The position numbers were made by a program, and so were the translations under genes. A stretch of DNA of 64,000 nt, taken from contig NZ_KB850224.1 of assembly GCF_000369805.1 (NCBI RefSeq), forward strand, positions 496,001-560,000. The letters run 5' to 3'. The notes under the pieces are model-generated. The model worked only from the letters and a program-made list of their open reading frames with translations, ran no database searches and was not told where the DNA came from. Below are positions 9,573 to 18,452 of the stretch, in pieces; position 1 is the first letter of the stretch; each line of letters starts with the position of its first letter. The stretch is from Acinetobacter sp. NIPH 2100. GTDB lineage: Bacteria > Pseudomonadota > Gammaproteobacteria > Pseudomonadales > Moraxellaceae.

Positions 9573-9812
9573 TTAAAGCTGTTGAGTATCTTTATTTAGT
9601 TTAAATTCAAAATGATTCCAAATTTTCTCATGAAAGAAAAATGCAAAGGCTTGTACCGTTGGTTCAAGTAAACTTAACGTTGCTGCAATCCAAAAGTTGC
9701 CTGTGATCACATAAGCAACCATCATTGCAACGCTAATATGCACAATATAATAACTTAAAGTTTTTTTAAAAGTTCGACGATTGTTATGTACAAATCTTTT
9801 AATACGAGTCAT
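9573..9812 (-). CDS. DUF2061 small membrane protein
   Basis: 79 residues. The pattern KTLSYYIVHISVAMMVAYVITG, then LEPTVQAFAFFFHEKIWN, is that of the DUF2061 family of small inner-membrane proteins with two helices. The function is unknown. The start has a good AAGGA ribosome binding site. A palindrome that matches the Fur consensus at 16 of 19 positions ends 29 bases before the ATG, which suggests iron-dependent repression. It lies 21 bases upstream of the LysR gene on the same strand, so the LysR gene may share its transcript. Confidence 0.82.
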   Translation of the reverse strand: MTRIKRFVHNNRRTFKKTLSYYIVHISVAMMVAYVITGNFWIAATLSLLEPTVQAFAFFFHEKIWNHFEFKLNKDTQQL

Positions 9813-9840
9813 GGTGATGTCCTTAAGAACTTCTATATTT

Positions 9841-9859
9841 GTAAATAATAATCATTATC
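9841..9859 (-). promoter_or_regulatory. Fur-box-like site upstream of the DUF2061 gene
   Basis: The 19 bases GTAAATAATAATCATTATC match the Fur consensus GATAATGATAATCATTATC at 16 positions. The site lies 29 bases before the DUF2061 start codon, where a repressor would cover the promoter. Confidence 0.65.
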
Positions 9860-10050
9860 GAATACAAAGTAAAAAAGAAATTTCAATTTAGGACGATTGG
9901 ATTTATAAATCGTGAGATGATTCATTTAAAATAAGTAGCTCAAAGCTATAGTGTGTATGAAATGCACTAAGCTAAGATTATTTAAATTTTTTTTTAATTT
10001 AATGAGGCGATCAAGATATAAAATTTAAATTATTATTCCTAAAAGTTTGT

Positions 10051-10073
10051 TAATTTATAAAAATGATAAATTA
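10051..10073. promoter_or_regulatory. Palindrome in leuC promoter, possible LysR site
   Basis: Perfect arms TAATTTAT (10051-10058) and ATAAATTA (10066-10073) surround a 7-base spacer. The centre is about 44 bases before the predicted transcription start, a usual position for a LysR-type activator. AT-rich palindromes can arise by chance, so confidence is moderate. Confidence 0.4.
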
Positions 10074-10090
10074 GATTTATGTGAAGTGAT

Positions 10091-10099
10091 TGCTATAAT
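10091..10099 (+). promoter_or_regulatory. Extended -10 promoter of leuC
   Basis: TGCTATAAT has a perfect TATAAT hexamer (10094-10099) with the TG extension. The -35 at 10071-10076 (TTAGAT, spacing 17) is poor, consistent with an activated promoter. Transcription should start near 10106, about 50 bases before the leuC ATG. Confidence 0.65.
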
Positions 10100-10154
10100 T
10101 AATTCAAGATGAAAAATACCCAGACCAATGGCAAGCACGATGGAGGGCGACGAC

Positions 10155-11573
10155 ATGGCAGGCAAGACTTTATATGACAAATTATGGGACGACCATTTAG
10201 TAAAACAACGTGATGATGGTTCGAGCTTAATTTACATTGATCGCCACTTATTACATGAAGTGACCAGTCCTCAAGCATTTGAAGGTTTACAACTTGCCGA
10301 TCGTCAACCTTGGCGTTTAAGTGCCAATGTGGCAACACCTGATCATAATGTACCGACCTCTAAAAAAGAGCGTGAACAGGGGATTGCTGGAATTGAAGAT
10401 GATACTTCTCGTATTCAAGTCCAAACCTTAGATGATAACTGTAAAACCTTTAATATCGTTGAATTCGGGATTAATGATATCCGTCAAGGGATTGCCCACG
10501 TAGTTGGTCCAGAGCAAGGTTTGACTTTACCAGGTATGACCGTGGTTTGTGGTGACTCGCATACAGCAACTCATGGTGCTTTTGGTTGTTTGGCACACGG
10601 TATTGGTACATCAGAAGTTGAGCATGTTTTGGCAACACAATGTTTGGTACAGAAAAAATCGAAAAACATGTTGGTTCGTGTCGATGGTGTATTAGGCAAA
10701 GGCGTGACTTCAAAAGATGTCGTGTTAGCCATTATTGGTAAGATTGGTACAGCGGGTGGTACGGGCTATGCCATCGAGTTTGGCGGACAAGTATTCCGTG
10801 ATATGTCAATCGAAGGCCGTATGACCGTATGTAATATGGCAATCGAAGCGGGTGCCCGTGTCGGGATGGTTGCAGTTGATGACAAAACCATTGCGTATGT
10901 GAAAGACCGTAACTATGCACCAAAGGGCGAACAGTGGGATCAAGCGGTAGCCTACTGGGATACCTTGCATTCGGATGAAGATGCTGTATTTGATGCGGTC
11001 GTGGTATTGAACGGTGCCGAGATTGAGCCACAGGTGTCGTGGGGAACTTCTCCTGAAATGGTAATTGCTGTTTCACAAGCAGTGCCAACATTAGAACAAG
11101 CCAAAGATGATGTACAACGCAATGACTGGACCCGTGCTTATCAATATATGGGCTTAACTGCTGGTCAAGCTTTGGCTGATATTCAGTTAGACCGTGTCTT
11201 TATTGGTTCATGTACCAACTCGCGTATTGAAGATATTCGTGCCGCTGCGGATGTGGTGAAAGGTCGTACCGTTGCTGCAAGTATTAAGCAGGCGATGATT
11301 GTTCCAGGTTCTGGCTTGGTGAAACAACAAGCTGAGCAGGAAGGTTTAGATCAAATCTTCTTGGCAGCGGGTTTTGAATGGCGTGAACCGGGTTGTTCAA
11401 TGTGTTTGGCAATGAATGCTGATAAGTTACAACCTGGTGAGCATTGTGCTTCGACCTCGAATCGTAACTTTGAAGGCCGTCAGGGCAATGGTGGGCGAAC
11501 TCATTTAGTCAGTCCAGCGATGGCGGCTGCCGCTGCGATTGCAGGCCATTTTGTTGACGTTCGTTCATTCTAA
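10155..11573 (+). CDS. leuC: 3-isopropylmalate dehydratase large subunit
   Basis: Large subunit of the [4Fe-4S] isomerase that converts 2-isopropylmalate to 3-isopropylmalate in leucine synthesis, acting with LeuD. It has 472 residues from the ATG at 10155, which has GGAGG seven to eight bases upstream and begins [12 protein letters not shown] as in homologues; an upstream in-frame ATG at 10128 is unlikely. The three cluster cysteines are C353 in GSCTNS and C414 and C417 in [24 protein letters not shown] is the substrate-site segment. leuD follows after 12 bases. Confidence 0.98.
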   Translation: MAGKTLYDKLWDDHLVKQRDDGSSLIYIDRHLLHEVTSPQAFEGLQLADRQPWRLSANVATPDHNVPTSKKEREQGIAGIEDDTSRIQVQTLDDNCKTFNIVEFGINDIRQGIAHVVGPEQGLTLPGMTVVCGDSHTATHGAFGCLAHGIGTSEVEHVLATQCLVQKKSKNMLVRVDGVLGKGVTSKDVVLAIIGKIGTAGGTGYAIEFGGQVFRDMSIEGRMTVCNMAIEAGARVGMVAVDDKTIAYVKDRNYAPKGEQWDQAVAYWDTLHSDEDAVFDAVVVLNGAEIEPQVSWGTSPEMVIAVSQAVPTLEQAKDDVQRNDWTRAYQYMGLTAGQALADIQLDRVFIGSCTNSRIEDIRAAADVVKGRTVAASIKQAMIVPGSGLVKQQAEQEGLDQIFLAAGFEWREPGCSMCLAMNADKLQPGEHCASTSNRNFEGRQGNGGRTHLVSPAMAAAAAIAGHFVDVRSF

Positions 11574-11585
11574 GGGAGCAATATC

Positions 11586-12236
11586 ATGGAAAAATACACT
11601 GTAGAGCAAGGTGTTGTTGCACCTTTAGACCGTGCCAATGTTGATACCGATTTGATCATTCCAAAGCAGTTTTTGAAATCGATTAAACGGACTGGATTCG
11701 GTGACAACTTATTTGATGAATTGCGCTATTTAGATGAAGGTTTCTTAGGCCAAGACATCAGCAAACGCCCGAAGAATCCTGACTTTGTCTTAAATAAACC
11801 ACGTTATCAAGGCTCAAGCATTTTATTGGCGCGTACGAATTTTGGTTGTGGTTCAAGCCGTGAGCATGCGCCATGGGCATTGAATGAATATGGATTTCGT
11901 ACCGTAATCGCACCGAGCTTTGCAGATATTTTCTTTAATAACTGCTTTAAAAATGGCATGTTGCCTGTGATTTTGGCTGAAGAAATTGTCGATCAGTTAT
12001 TTAAAGAATGTGCTGAAGCAGAAGGTTATCAACTTACGATTGATTTGGATGCTCAAGAAGTTCGTACGCCGAAAGGTGAGGCATTTAAATTCGAAATCGA
12101 TCCATTCCGTAAGCATTGCTTGTTGAATGGATTGGATGATATTGGCTTAACTTTGCAGGTTGCGGATGATATCCGTGCTTATGAAGAGAAAGCAAAACAA
12201 TCACGCCCTTGGGTATTTCAGGAGATCAAAGCTTAG
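11586..12236 (+). CDS. leuD: 3-isopropylmalate dehydratase small subunit
   Basis: Partner of LeuC; this swivel-domain subunit completes the isopropylmalate isomerase active site. Its 216 residues are normal length. Typical segments are [19 protein letters not shown] near the N-terminus, and [15 protein letters not shown] at about residues 81-95, which contacts substrate. The ATG is preceded by GGGAGC. It is 12 bases behind leuC, so the two are translated from one message. Confidence 0.98.
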   Translation: MEKYTVEQGVVAPLDRANVDTDLIIPKQFLKSIKRTGFGDNLFDELRYLDEGFLGQDISKRPKNPDFVLNKPRYQGSSILLARTNFGCGSSREHAPWALNEYGFRTVIAPSFADIFFNNCFKNGMLPVILAEEIVDQLFKECAEAEGYQLTIDLDAQEVRTPKGEAFKFEIDPFRKHCLLNGLDDIGLTLQVADDIRAYEEKAKQSRPWVFQEIKA

Positions 12237-12303
12237 GTTTGGAAACAAGAAATAAGACTTGGTCTTGGACATTTGTAACATAGCCATAGCGCAGAGATTG
12301 AAC

Positions 12304-12351
12304 TCTTGTTAACATGCTAGCGGATAATATTTTGCTTACATGTTAACAAGA
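12304..12351. promoter_or_regulatory. 13-bp inverted repeat inside the leu gene run
   Basis: Arms TCTTGTTAACATG (12304-12316) and CATGTTAACAAGA (12339-12351) are perfect complements over a 22-base spacer. Each arm contains the palindrome TGTTAACA, so it could be two copies of an operator 34-35 bases apart, or one long RNA hairpin. It ends 21 bases before the lipoprotein start codon. A terminator is unlikely as no T run follows. Confidence 0.5.
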
Positions 12352-12372
12352 CATGAGGACTGGGCTTGAATA

Positions 12373-12951
12373 ATGAAAAGAAGACTCGCTCGCAGTATTT
12401 TGCTGTGTCTATGCGCTGCTACGACTTTAACTGCGTGTCAAAACGCACCCAATGTGGTTGATCAAGTTCGTATCGCACAAAACACGTTAGAAAGCAAAGC
12501 GGACAACACAACTTTATATTGTTCAGGTGTTGAGAATTGTGAGTTTGAACGAATCGGTGATATTGCGGTCATTGATGCAAAGACACACCGGATTAGCCAA
12601 CAGGCAATGGAACGTGGCATTGTACGATTACATGGTTCGGTGTTTAGCCGAAAACAGCAGGTCTATTTAAGTATGCCTGCCAAGCAATATGAAGTCGTGA
12701 TCCGTTTCTATCCAATTTCTCCAGATCGTGCGGAGACTTTCCATGTCATTCATGCGTTTAAACCGCATGTGCGCTATACCTTTAAAATGTATCGAGACCG
12801 AACACGTCGTGCATCAGGCAGTTTGTTGAATGTTTCTGTACCTGATCCGTTGTGTGTAGATTTACAGCAAGAGCAACACACCATTCGCCGTTTCTGCCGT
12901 CCCTTTGATGTCAGTACAGGGCTTGGTGAATTTGTTGAGAAAAAGATTTAA
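12373..12951 (+). CDS. Lipoprotein of unknown function within the leu genes
   Basis: 192 residues with a lipoprotein signal peptide; lipobox LTAC gives lipidation at C22. The mature part contains two nearby cysteines (LYCSGVENCEF), a basic middle, and two C-terminal cysteines (PLCVDLQ, RRFCRPFD) that could form disulfides in the periplasm. I do not recognise the family. It lies between leuD and leuB, with 136 bases before it and 46 after it, so it should be expressed with leucine genes. Nothing in the sequence suggests a role in leucine synthesis. Confidence 0.8.
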   Translation: MKRRLARSILLCLCAATTLTACQNAPNVVDQVRIAQNTLESKADNTTLYCSGVENCEFERIGDIAVIDAKTHRISQQAMERGIVRLHGSVFSRKQQVYLSMPAKQYEVVIRFYPISPDRAETFHVIHAFKPHVRYTFKMYRDRTRRASGSLLNVSVPDPLCVDLQQEQHTIRRFCRPFDVSTGLGEFVEKKI

Positions 12952-12997
12952 TCGGCTCGCAGTCTCAAAGCTGCACATAGGGAAACTGGAAAAATAG

Positions 12998-14077
12998 ATG
13001 TCTAAACATATTTTAATTTTAGCAGGTGATGGCATTGGCCCTGAAATCGTGACTGCTGCAGAAAAGGTTTTAACCAAGGTCAATGATAAATTTAATCTAG
13101 GTTTGACATGGGAACATGGTTTACTGGGTGGCTCAGCGATTGATGCACATGGCGAACCGTATCCAGCTGTGACCAGTGAACAGGCAAAAAAAGCGGATGC
13201 AATTTTATTAGGTGCTGTTGGTGGTCCAAAGTGGGATACGATTGAACGTTCAATTCGTCCTGAGCGTGGCTTATTAAAAATTCGTAGCGAATTGAATTTA
13301 TTTGCCAATTTGCGCCCTGCAATTTTGTACCCGCAATTGGCAGATGCTTCAAGCTTGAAGCCAGAAATTGTTGCAGGCCTTGATATTCTGATTGTTCGTG
13401 AACTCACAGGCGGGATCTACTTTGGTCAGCCGCGTGGTATTCGTGAACTTGAAAATGGTGAAAAGCAAGGTTATAACACTGACGTGTATTCAGAAAGTGA
13501 AATCAAGCGTATTGCCAAAGTTGCTTTTGAGCTTGCAGGATTACGTGGTGGAAAAGTATGTTCTGTCGATAAGGCGAACGTGCTTGAAGTGACTGAACTA
13601 TGGAAGCAAACCGTCACTGACTTACAACAAGCTCAATATTCAAATATTCAGTTATCACATATGTATGTCGATAACGCAGCCATGCAACTGGTTCGTGCTC
13701 CAAAGCAATTTGACGTGATTGTTACAGGTAATTTGTTTGGCGACATCTTATCTGATGAAGCAGCCATGTTGACGGGTTCAATTGGCATGTTGCCTTCGGC
13801 TTCTTTAGACGAAAATGGCAAAGGGATGTATGAACCATGCCATGGTTCTGCACCTGATATCGCAGGACAGAACATTGCCAATCCATTGGCGACTGTACTT
13901 TCTGTCGCGATGATGTTGCGTTACACCTTCCGTGAAGAGGCTGCTGCAAAAGCGATTGAAGATGCAGTCGGTCAGGTCTTGGATCAAGGTCTACGTACAG
14001 CGGATATCATGTCTGAAGGCATGAGTAAGGTAGGTACAGATGCGATGGGTGAGGCTGTCGTTGCAGCACTGTACTAA
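12998..14077 (+). CDS. leuB: 3-isopropylmalate dehydrogenase
   Basis: NAD-dependent oxidative decarboxylase making 2-oxoisocaproate, the third step of leucine synthesis. The 359 residues are normal length. The N-terminus [13 protein letters not shown], the substrate arginines in [13 protein letters not shown] and [10 protein letters not shown], and the metal-site strand [14 protein letters not shown] identify it. The final segment [15 protein letters not shown] is the nucleotide-binding loop. It ends the leuC-leuD-lipoprotein-leuB run and is followed by a terminator. Confidence 0.98.
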   Translation: MSKHILILAGDGIGPEIVTAAEKVLTKVNDKFNLGLTWEHGLLGGSAIDAHGEPYPAVTSEQAKKADAILLGAVGGPKWDTIERSIRPERGLLKIRSELNLFANLRPAILYPQLADASSLKPEIVAGLDILIVRELTGGIYFGQPRGIRELENGEKQGYNTDVYSESEIKRIAKVAFELAGLRGGKVCSVDKANVLEVTELWKQTVTDLQQAQYSNIQLSHMYVDNAAMQLVRAPKQFDVIVTGNLFGDILSDEAAMLTGSIGMLPSASLDENGKGMYEPCHGSAPDIAGQNIANPLATVLSVAMMLRYTFREEAAAKAIEDAVGQVLDQGLRTADIMSEGMSKVGTDAMGEAVVAALY

Positions 14078-14089
14078 GTATCTAAATCA

Positions 14090-14118
14090 AAAAAACGCAG
14101 CATCGGCTGCGTTTTTTT
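14090..14118. terminator. Terminator after leuB
   Basis: Stem AACGCAGC (14094-14101) pairs with GCTGCGTT around loop ATCG and is followed by a T run. The A run on the other side lets it also serve the convergent lipoprotein gene. Confidence 0.88.
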
Positions 14119-14127
14119 ATTGGAGAA

Positions 14128-14538
14128 TTAGCAAGCTTTGCCTTCATAGCGAATTGAGCGCGCAATTTGTTGTTGATCAAGTTCAAAAATAATATGGCAA
14201 TAGAAGTTCACATCATAGGATTGTTGGCTGGTCGAGACAGAGCCTAAACGTACAGAGCCACTCATGGGTGAACTTGCATCACCATAAGATTGTGCGATTG
14301 GAACTGGAATATTGATTGGGCGAAGCACGGTAAAAACTAAATTTTGATTGCTTCTTTGAGGTTGTTTTAGCGTCTGAAAGCCTAAAGTTCGCAAGTTAAG
14401 ATTTTGCTGAATCTGATCGGCTGATTGACCAATATAAGGTTGTAAATAGTCTTGTAGTCGCACTGATTGCCATCCAGACGTTGCACATCCTTGTAATGCT
14501 AAAACGGATGCAACCAGACATATTTTATAATTCATCAT
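14128..14538 (-). CDS. Small predicted lipoprotein
   Basis: 136 residues. Lipobox LQGC places the lipidated residue at C18. The mature part opens with a helix-rich stretch, YIGQSADQIQQNLNL, which resembles the two-helix start of SmpA/BamE-like small lipoproteins. It ends in a beta-like segment with one cysteine pair (FYCHIIF and final EGKAC). The BamE-like resemblance is weak, so I leave the function open. It is convergent with leuB and divergent from the LprI-like gene. Confidence 0.75.
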   Translation of the reverse strand: MMNYKICLVASVLALQGCATSGWQSVRLQDYLQPYIGQSADQIQQNLNLRTLGFQTLKQPQRSNQNLVFTVLRPINIPVPIAQSYGDASSPMSGSVRLGSVSTSQQSYDVNFYCHIIFELDQQQIARSIRYEGKAC

Positions 14539-14686
14539 TTTATTTTCCTTAATTTATCGTCCATAAATATAGTCTAATAATAAAAGATAAAGACAAAAAT
14601 GTACAAACTTGTCTACTTTAGGACAATGTTCAAGTTCAGCAAAATATGCTTAGATAGTGATGATAATTAAGCGATTTGGAAATTTC

Positions 14687-15058
14687 ATGCGCAGAATAAT
14701 ATTGAGCCTGATCTGTGGCGCGATGGCGACATTGAGCTATGCAGATAATTGCGATAATGCTCGCAATACTTATGATGATATCTACTGTACCAATAAAATT
14801 TATGCCAGTGCTGATGCCGATTTAAATAAGAACTATCAGCAATTAAGAAAACAATTGAATGAAACACAACAAAAAATTTTGAAGAAATCACAACTGGCTT
14901 GGATTCGCCACCGTGATGCAGAGTGTACGGACGACGTGCAAAGCTCTGTGAATGTGCAGTGTCGATTAACGACCACGCAAGAACGTAATAACTGGTTGCA
15001 AGAACGTATACGCGAATGTCAGACAGTGGGCTGTAAAACCACGCGTTTGAGTGAATAA
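14687..15058 (+). CDS. LprI-like (DUF1311) exported protein
   Basis: About 123 residues from the ATG at 14687, which starts a clean signal peptide (MRRIILSLICGAMATLSYA); an in-frame ATG lies at 14657. The mature domain has the DUF1311/LprI pattern: CDNARNTYDDIYC, then ADADLNKNYQQL, then LKKSQLAWIRHRDAEC. Four paired cysteines suggest disulfides in the periplasm. Family members include a lysozyme inhibitor, but most are uncharacterised. Confidence 0.85.
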   Translation: MRRIILSLICGAMATLSYADNCDNARNTYDDIYCTNKIYASADADLNKNYQQLRKQLNETQQKILKKSQLAWIRHRDAECTDDVQSSVNVQCRLTTTQERNNWLQERIRECQTVGCKTTRLSE

Positions 15059-15074
15059 ACTCTAGTCAATGATA

Positions 15075-15104
15075 TAAAAAAAGCCACATGATGTGGCTTT
15101 TTTG
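15075..15104. terminator. Bidirectional terminator, LprI-like gene / infA
   Basis: Stem AAGCCACA (15081-15088) pairs with TGTGGCTT (15092-15099) and is flanked by an A run and a T run. Confidence 0.88.
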
Positions 15105-15120
15105 CATTCACTAATCTGAG

Positions 15121-15342
15121 TTAGCGCGCACGATAAGTGATACGACCCTTAGTTAAATCATAAGGTGTCATTTCAACTTTTACACTGTCACCTGTCAAAA
15201 TACGGATATAGTGTTTACGCATTTTACCAGAAATGTGAGCAATAACTTCGTGACCGTTTTCTAAACGTACACGGAACATCGTATTAGGAAGCGTTTCGGT
15301 GACAACGCCTTCGAACTCAATGAGTTCCTCTTTATTGGCCAT
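15121..15342 (-). CDS. infA: Translation initiation factor IF-1
   Basis: 73-residue S1-fold protein that binds the A site of the 30S subunit during initiation. It is full length: [19 protein letters not shown] at the start, then [26 protein letters not shown] and the C-terminal KGRITYRAR are the standard IF-1 sequence. It stands alone with its own upstream region and ends at a terminator. Confidence 0.99.
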   Translation of the reverse strand: MANKEELIEFEGVVTETLPNTMFRVRLENGHEVIAHISGKMRKHYIRILTGDSVKVEMTPYDLTKGRITYRAR

Positions 15343-15571
15343 AGCCTACCTGAGATCAAATTGGGAAGGCGCAAATTATAGTCAATTTATTTAAAATTTA
15401 CAAGATCAAGTCTGCGAGAGGCTGTCAGATATTAACCGAAAGGAACTGTCGGACAATTCGTGATTTTTTTTAACAAAATAAGCAGAATATTGTTGTCAGT
15501 TTGGTCAATCAACGTTAATCTAAAATTGTTGTTCATTGTCATAATAACGTATCTACAGGGAAGGGCACTGC

Positions 15572-16579
15572 GTGGGTCAGCTAACAGATGCATCAGTTGT
15601 ATTGCGCTTTGGTTATCAGGCAATTCGTAAAGCCGGATTACCGACTGAAGAGATTTTAACAAAGGCCGGCGTGGCATTAAATCAAATAGATACCAATGCG
15701 AGAACGCCATTAAGTGCGCAAAATGCATTTTGGATTGCTGCACAGGAAGTCAGTCACGATCCAGACATTGGGCTGCATTTAGGCGAGTATCTCCCCCTGT
15801 ATCGTGGTCAAGTCATTGAACACTTATTTATCAGTAGTGAAACCTTTGGCGAAGGTTTGAAACGGGCGTTGGCTTATCAGCGTTTGATCAGTGATGCATT
15901 TGATGCCAAGCTGGTTGTTGAAGATGGTCGCTGCTATCTGACCAATGCCGAACAATTTTGGTCAGATAATTTAGTCAACCGCCATTTTTCTGAATGTGCC
16001 ATGTCAGGCATTTTACGTTTCTTTAAGTTTATTACTGAAGGTCAATTCCAGCCGATTTACATTGATTTTAATTTCAGTGAGGGTGCTGCTGACGATGAAT
16101 ATTTTAGAGTGTATGGTTGTCCTGTAAGTTTAGGGCAAAAAGCAACACGGCTTTATTTTGATGTTGCTGTTTTGGATTATCCATTATGGCAAGCTGAACC
16201 TGAGTTGCTTCAATTACATGAACAACTTGCGATTGAAAAATTACAAGAGTTGGCACGCTATGATTTAGTCGGTGAAGTACGCCGTGCGATTGGTTCAACG
16301 CTAGAGAGTGGTGAAACAACCTTGGAAACGGTTGCTGCCCAGTTAAATATCACGCCTCGCCGCTTAAGAACGCAGTTGAGCGAAGCCAATACCAGTTTTC
16401 AGCAAATTCTTTCTGACTATCGCTGCCGTTTGGCAAAAAAACTCTTGGCGAATACCAATGAAAGTGTAGAGCGTATTGTGTATTTAACAGGTTTTTCTGA
16501 GCCAAGCACTTTTTATCGCGCCTTTAAGCGCTGGACCAATGAAACGCCAGTCGAATACCGTAAGCGAAAACAACGTTAA
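15572..16579 (+). CDS. AraC-family transcriptional regulator
   Basis: 335 residues. The N-terminal 190 residues have the arabinose-binding-like domain of the OruR/ArgR-type branch (FGYQAIRKAGLPTEEIL, GLHLGEYLPLYRGQVIEHLF). The C-terminal 100 residues carry the double helix-turn-helix, with LETVAAQLNITPRRLRTQL and VERIVYLTGFSEPSTFYRAFKRWT. The start is a GTG at 15572 with GGAAGGG just upstream. No obvious target gene is adjacent: its neighbours are infA and truA. Confidence 0.9.
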   Translation: MGQLTDASVVLRFGYQAIRKAGLPTEEILTKAGVALNQIDTNARTPLSAQNAFWIAAQEVSHDPDIGLHLGEYLPLYRGQVIEHLFISSETFGEGLKRALAYQRLISDAFDAKLVVEDGRCYLTNAEQFWSDNLVNRHFSECAMSGILRFFKFITEGQFQPIYIDFNFSEGAADDEYFRVYGCPVSLGQKATRLYFDVAVLDYPLWQAEPELLQLHEQLAIEKLQELARYDLVGEVRRAIGSTLESGETTLETVAAQLNITPRRLRTQLSEANTSFQQILSDYRCRLAKKLLANTNESVERIVYLTGFSEPSTFYRAFKRWTNETPVEYRKRKQR

Positions 16580-16595
16580 GCGCTGCTAAAATTAA

Positions 16596-16624
16596 AAAAG
16601 CCTTATCAATGCGATAAGGCTTTT
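16596..16624. terminator. Bidirectional terminator, AraC gene / truA
   Basis: AAAAGCCTTATC (16596-16607) pairs with GATAAGGCTTTT (16613-16624) around a 5-base loop. The arms provide the A and T tracts for both directions. Confidence 0.88.
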
Positions 16625-16626
16625 GT

Positions 16627-17424
16627 TTATTCAGGCAAATTTAACCAATGCGGGCCTAAAGGCAGCTGTGGTAAGTCAAATTCATCTGGATAATAAGACT
16701 GAATAAAATATAGGCCGTCTGGTGGCGCGGTAACACCTGCGGCGGTGCGATCTTCTGCGGCAAACATGCTATCAATATGATCAATCTCGTAAAGACCTTG
16801 TCCAATCTCCAGTAAGCATCCCATGATATTACGGACCATATGGTGTAAGAAACCATCGGCTTGAATATCTAAAACCAGATAGCGACCATGCTCAAATAAG
16901 CGGCAATGCTTCACATGACGAACCGGTTGATTGGACTGGCAAGCCGCAGCACGGAAGGTTTCAAAATTATGTGTACCCTCAAATTTGCTCGCTGCGGCAA
17001 TCATTTTGGCTACATCAAGCGTTTGGTAGAGATGCGTGACTTGCTTGTGCAATAAAGCGGGGCGAGTAGGGGCGTTATACACCACATAGCGATAACGTCG
17101 TGCCACAGCTTTAAAGCGTGCATGGAAACTTTCATCCATGCATTTAATCCACTGGATGGAAATATCTTTGGGCAGTTGGCTATTGGCACCGCGGATCCAG
17201 CCAAGTTCAGGACGGATTGCTTCGGTGTCGAAATGTGCCACCATATTGGTTGCATGCACACCTGCATCGGTACGGCCTGCACCATGCAACATGATGGGTT
17301 CATTGGCAATGGTACTGAGGACTTTTTCGATGGTTTCCTGAACAGTGATAACGCCAGCCTGTTGGGTTTGCCAACCACGGTATTGAGTACCGCAAAATTC
17401 AATACCAATTGCATAACGCTGCAT
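16627..17424 (-). CDS. truA: tRNA pseudouridine(38-40) synthase TruA
   Basis: Converts uridines 38-40 of the anticodon arm of many tRNAs to pseudouridine. The 265 residues match family length. The catalytic aspartate is D53 in GAGRTDAGVHATN. FHARFKAVARRYRYVV and FLHHMVRNIMGCLLEIG are conserved TruA segments. It lies with fimV and asd as in Pseudomonas, with the asparaginase gene inserted between. The start is 15 bases after the asparaginase stop, so the two are probably co-transcribed. Confidence 0.97.
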   Translation of the reverse strand: MQRYAIGIEFCGTQYRGWQTQQAGVITVQETIEKVLSTIANEPIMLHGAGRTDAGVHATNMVAHFDTEAIRPELGWIRGANSQLPKDISIQWIKCMDESFHARFKAVARRYRYVVYNAPTRPALLHKQVTHLYQTLDVAKMIAAASKFEGTHNFETFRAAACQSNQPVRHVKHCRLFEHGRYLVLDIQADGFLHHMVRNIMGCLLEIGQGLYEIDHIDSMFAAEDRTAAGVTAPPDGLYFIQSYYPDEFDLPQLPLGPHWLNLPE

Positions 17425-17439
17425 GTTCTAACCTCAAAA

Positions 17440-18408
17440 TTAGTGTTGATGCCAATGTTCGAACCATTGTCCGTGGGTCGGGTATTTTAAATACATTTGC
17501 AGGGCTTTTGCATATAAATCGGCATGACTATGGCAATCATTGACCAAAACCTTAGCAGATTCGATCCAAGAGCTGATGGCATAACGCTGATCGAGCTGAC
17601 CAAAAGTCACTTGCGTGCTGATAATTGGCAGGCATTGTTGCTGATATAAACGATCAAATAGTTCAATCACTTCATCATTCACCGCAATATTACCCGTTCC
17701 GAATCCTTGCAGAACTAAAAAGTCAGGAGGCGAGTTTAAGCTATTTTTTAATTGTAAAACCAGTTGCTCTTTGGCGATGGGTTGCAGCATCAGATTCAGT
17801 ATGCTGAGTTGCGCTGCCCGTTCAATATGTTCATTTTGAACCACAAAATAGTCAGCAGTTGTTGGACAGTTTTGCTCAGCCTTGATGCCGACAAAAGCAT
17901 CTAGTTCTGTGGTATGCGCTTTTAGAGTAGTTTGAGCATGAAAGACTTGCTGATGAAAGGCAAGATAGACACCACTGGCTAAGGTTAAGACCTGTTCGAG
18001 GGCTAAATACAGGTTGCCAATGGCGTCAGTAAATTCGCGTGTATCGTTACCTTCAACATTGAGTAAAGGGTATTGGCTGCCTGTAATAATGGCATGACAG
18101 GAATGTCCTAAGAAACGTGCCAGTGTTGCAGCAGCATAACTGAGCGTGTCTGTACCATGAATAATGACAAAATGCTGAAAACCATCGAGTTGTAATTGTT
18201 GAATCTGTTGTACCAGTGCAAGCCAGTCGGTTGCTGTGCAGGCACTACTATCTTTAATACTTGGAGCGGCGAAACATTCGACTTGTAAATGTGGTGGAAT
18301 GACCTTGCTTAATAAAGGTAAAAATTGCTGTTCAGGCATTGGTATCAGCGGTTCACCAATACAACCAAACGTCCCACCCATATAAATTAAAGCGATTGTT
18401 TTCATCAT
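17440..18408 (-). CDS. Asparaginase/glutaminase family protein
   Basis: Hydrolyses asparagine (or glutamine) to aspartate and ammonia. About 322 residues; there are two adjacent start codons at 18408 and 18405. The first catalytic threonine is in IYMGGTFG (T13) and the second in VIIHGTDTLSYAA (T86 and D87). A substrate serine may lie in IKDSSAC. No signal peptide is present, so it is cytoplasmic. The N-terminus cannot start later because the first catalytic threonine lies near residue 13. The start codon directly follows a terminator T tract, and I see no ribosome binding site. Confidence 0.85.
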   Translation of the reverse strand: MMKTIALIYMGGTFGCIGEPLIPMPEQQFLPLLSKVIPPHLQVECFAAPSIKDSSACTATDWLALVQQIQQLQLDGFQHFVIIHGTDTLSYAAATLARFLGHSCHAIITGSQYPLLNVEGNDTREFTDAIGNLYLALEQVLTLASGVYLAFHQQVFHAQTTLKAHTTELDAFVGIKAEQNCPTTADYFVVQNEHIERAAQLSILNLMLQPIAKEQLVLQLKNSLNSPPDFLVLQGFGTGNIAVNDEVIELFDRLYQQQCLPIISTQVTFGQLDQRYAISSWIESAKVLVNDCHSHADLYAKALQMYLKYPTHGQWFEHWHQH

Positions 18409-18434
18409 AAAAAAAGCAGTCTGAGAGACTGCTT
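18409..18434 (-). terminator. Terminator ending at the asparaginase start codon
   Basis: On the minus strand, AAGCAGTCT pairs with AGACTGCTT over a 3-base loop, followed by a run of seven T. The next three bases are the asparaginase ATG. It closes the FimV C-terminal gene, or acts as an attenuator for the asparaginase-truA pair. Confidence 0.85.
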
Positions 18435-18452
18435 ATATTAGACTGATCAAAT

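Larger units (their letters stand above)
9813..10154. other. Intergenic region upstream of leuC
   Basis: 342 very AT-rich bases between the divergent DUF2061 and leuC genes. It holds a Fur-like box (9841-9859), a LysR-type palindrome (10051-10073) and an extended -10 element (10091-10099). I see no terminator or convincing small gene in the rest. Confidence 0.7.

Noticed and set aside
10128..10154. Longer N-terminus for leuC
   Set aside because: The ATG at 10155 has the GGAGG site and the family-typical [10 protein letters not shown] start; the extension has neither.
10109..10177. Short ORF before leuC as a leucine leader peptide
   Set aside because: Its 22 codons contain no Leu codons, it overlaps the leuC start, and there is no terminator/antiterminator pair.
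12862..13407. 181-codon minus-strand ORF
   Set aside because: Antisense to leuB and the end of the lipoprotein gene; leuB is certain.
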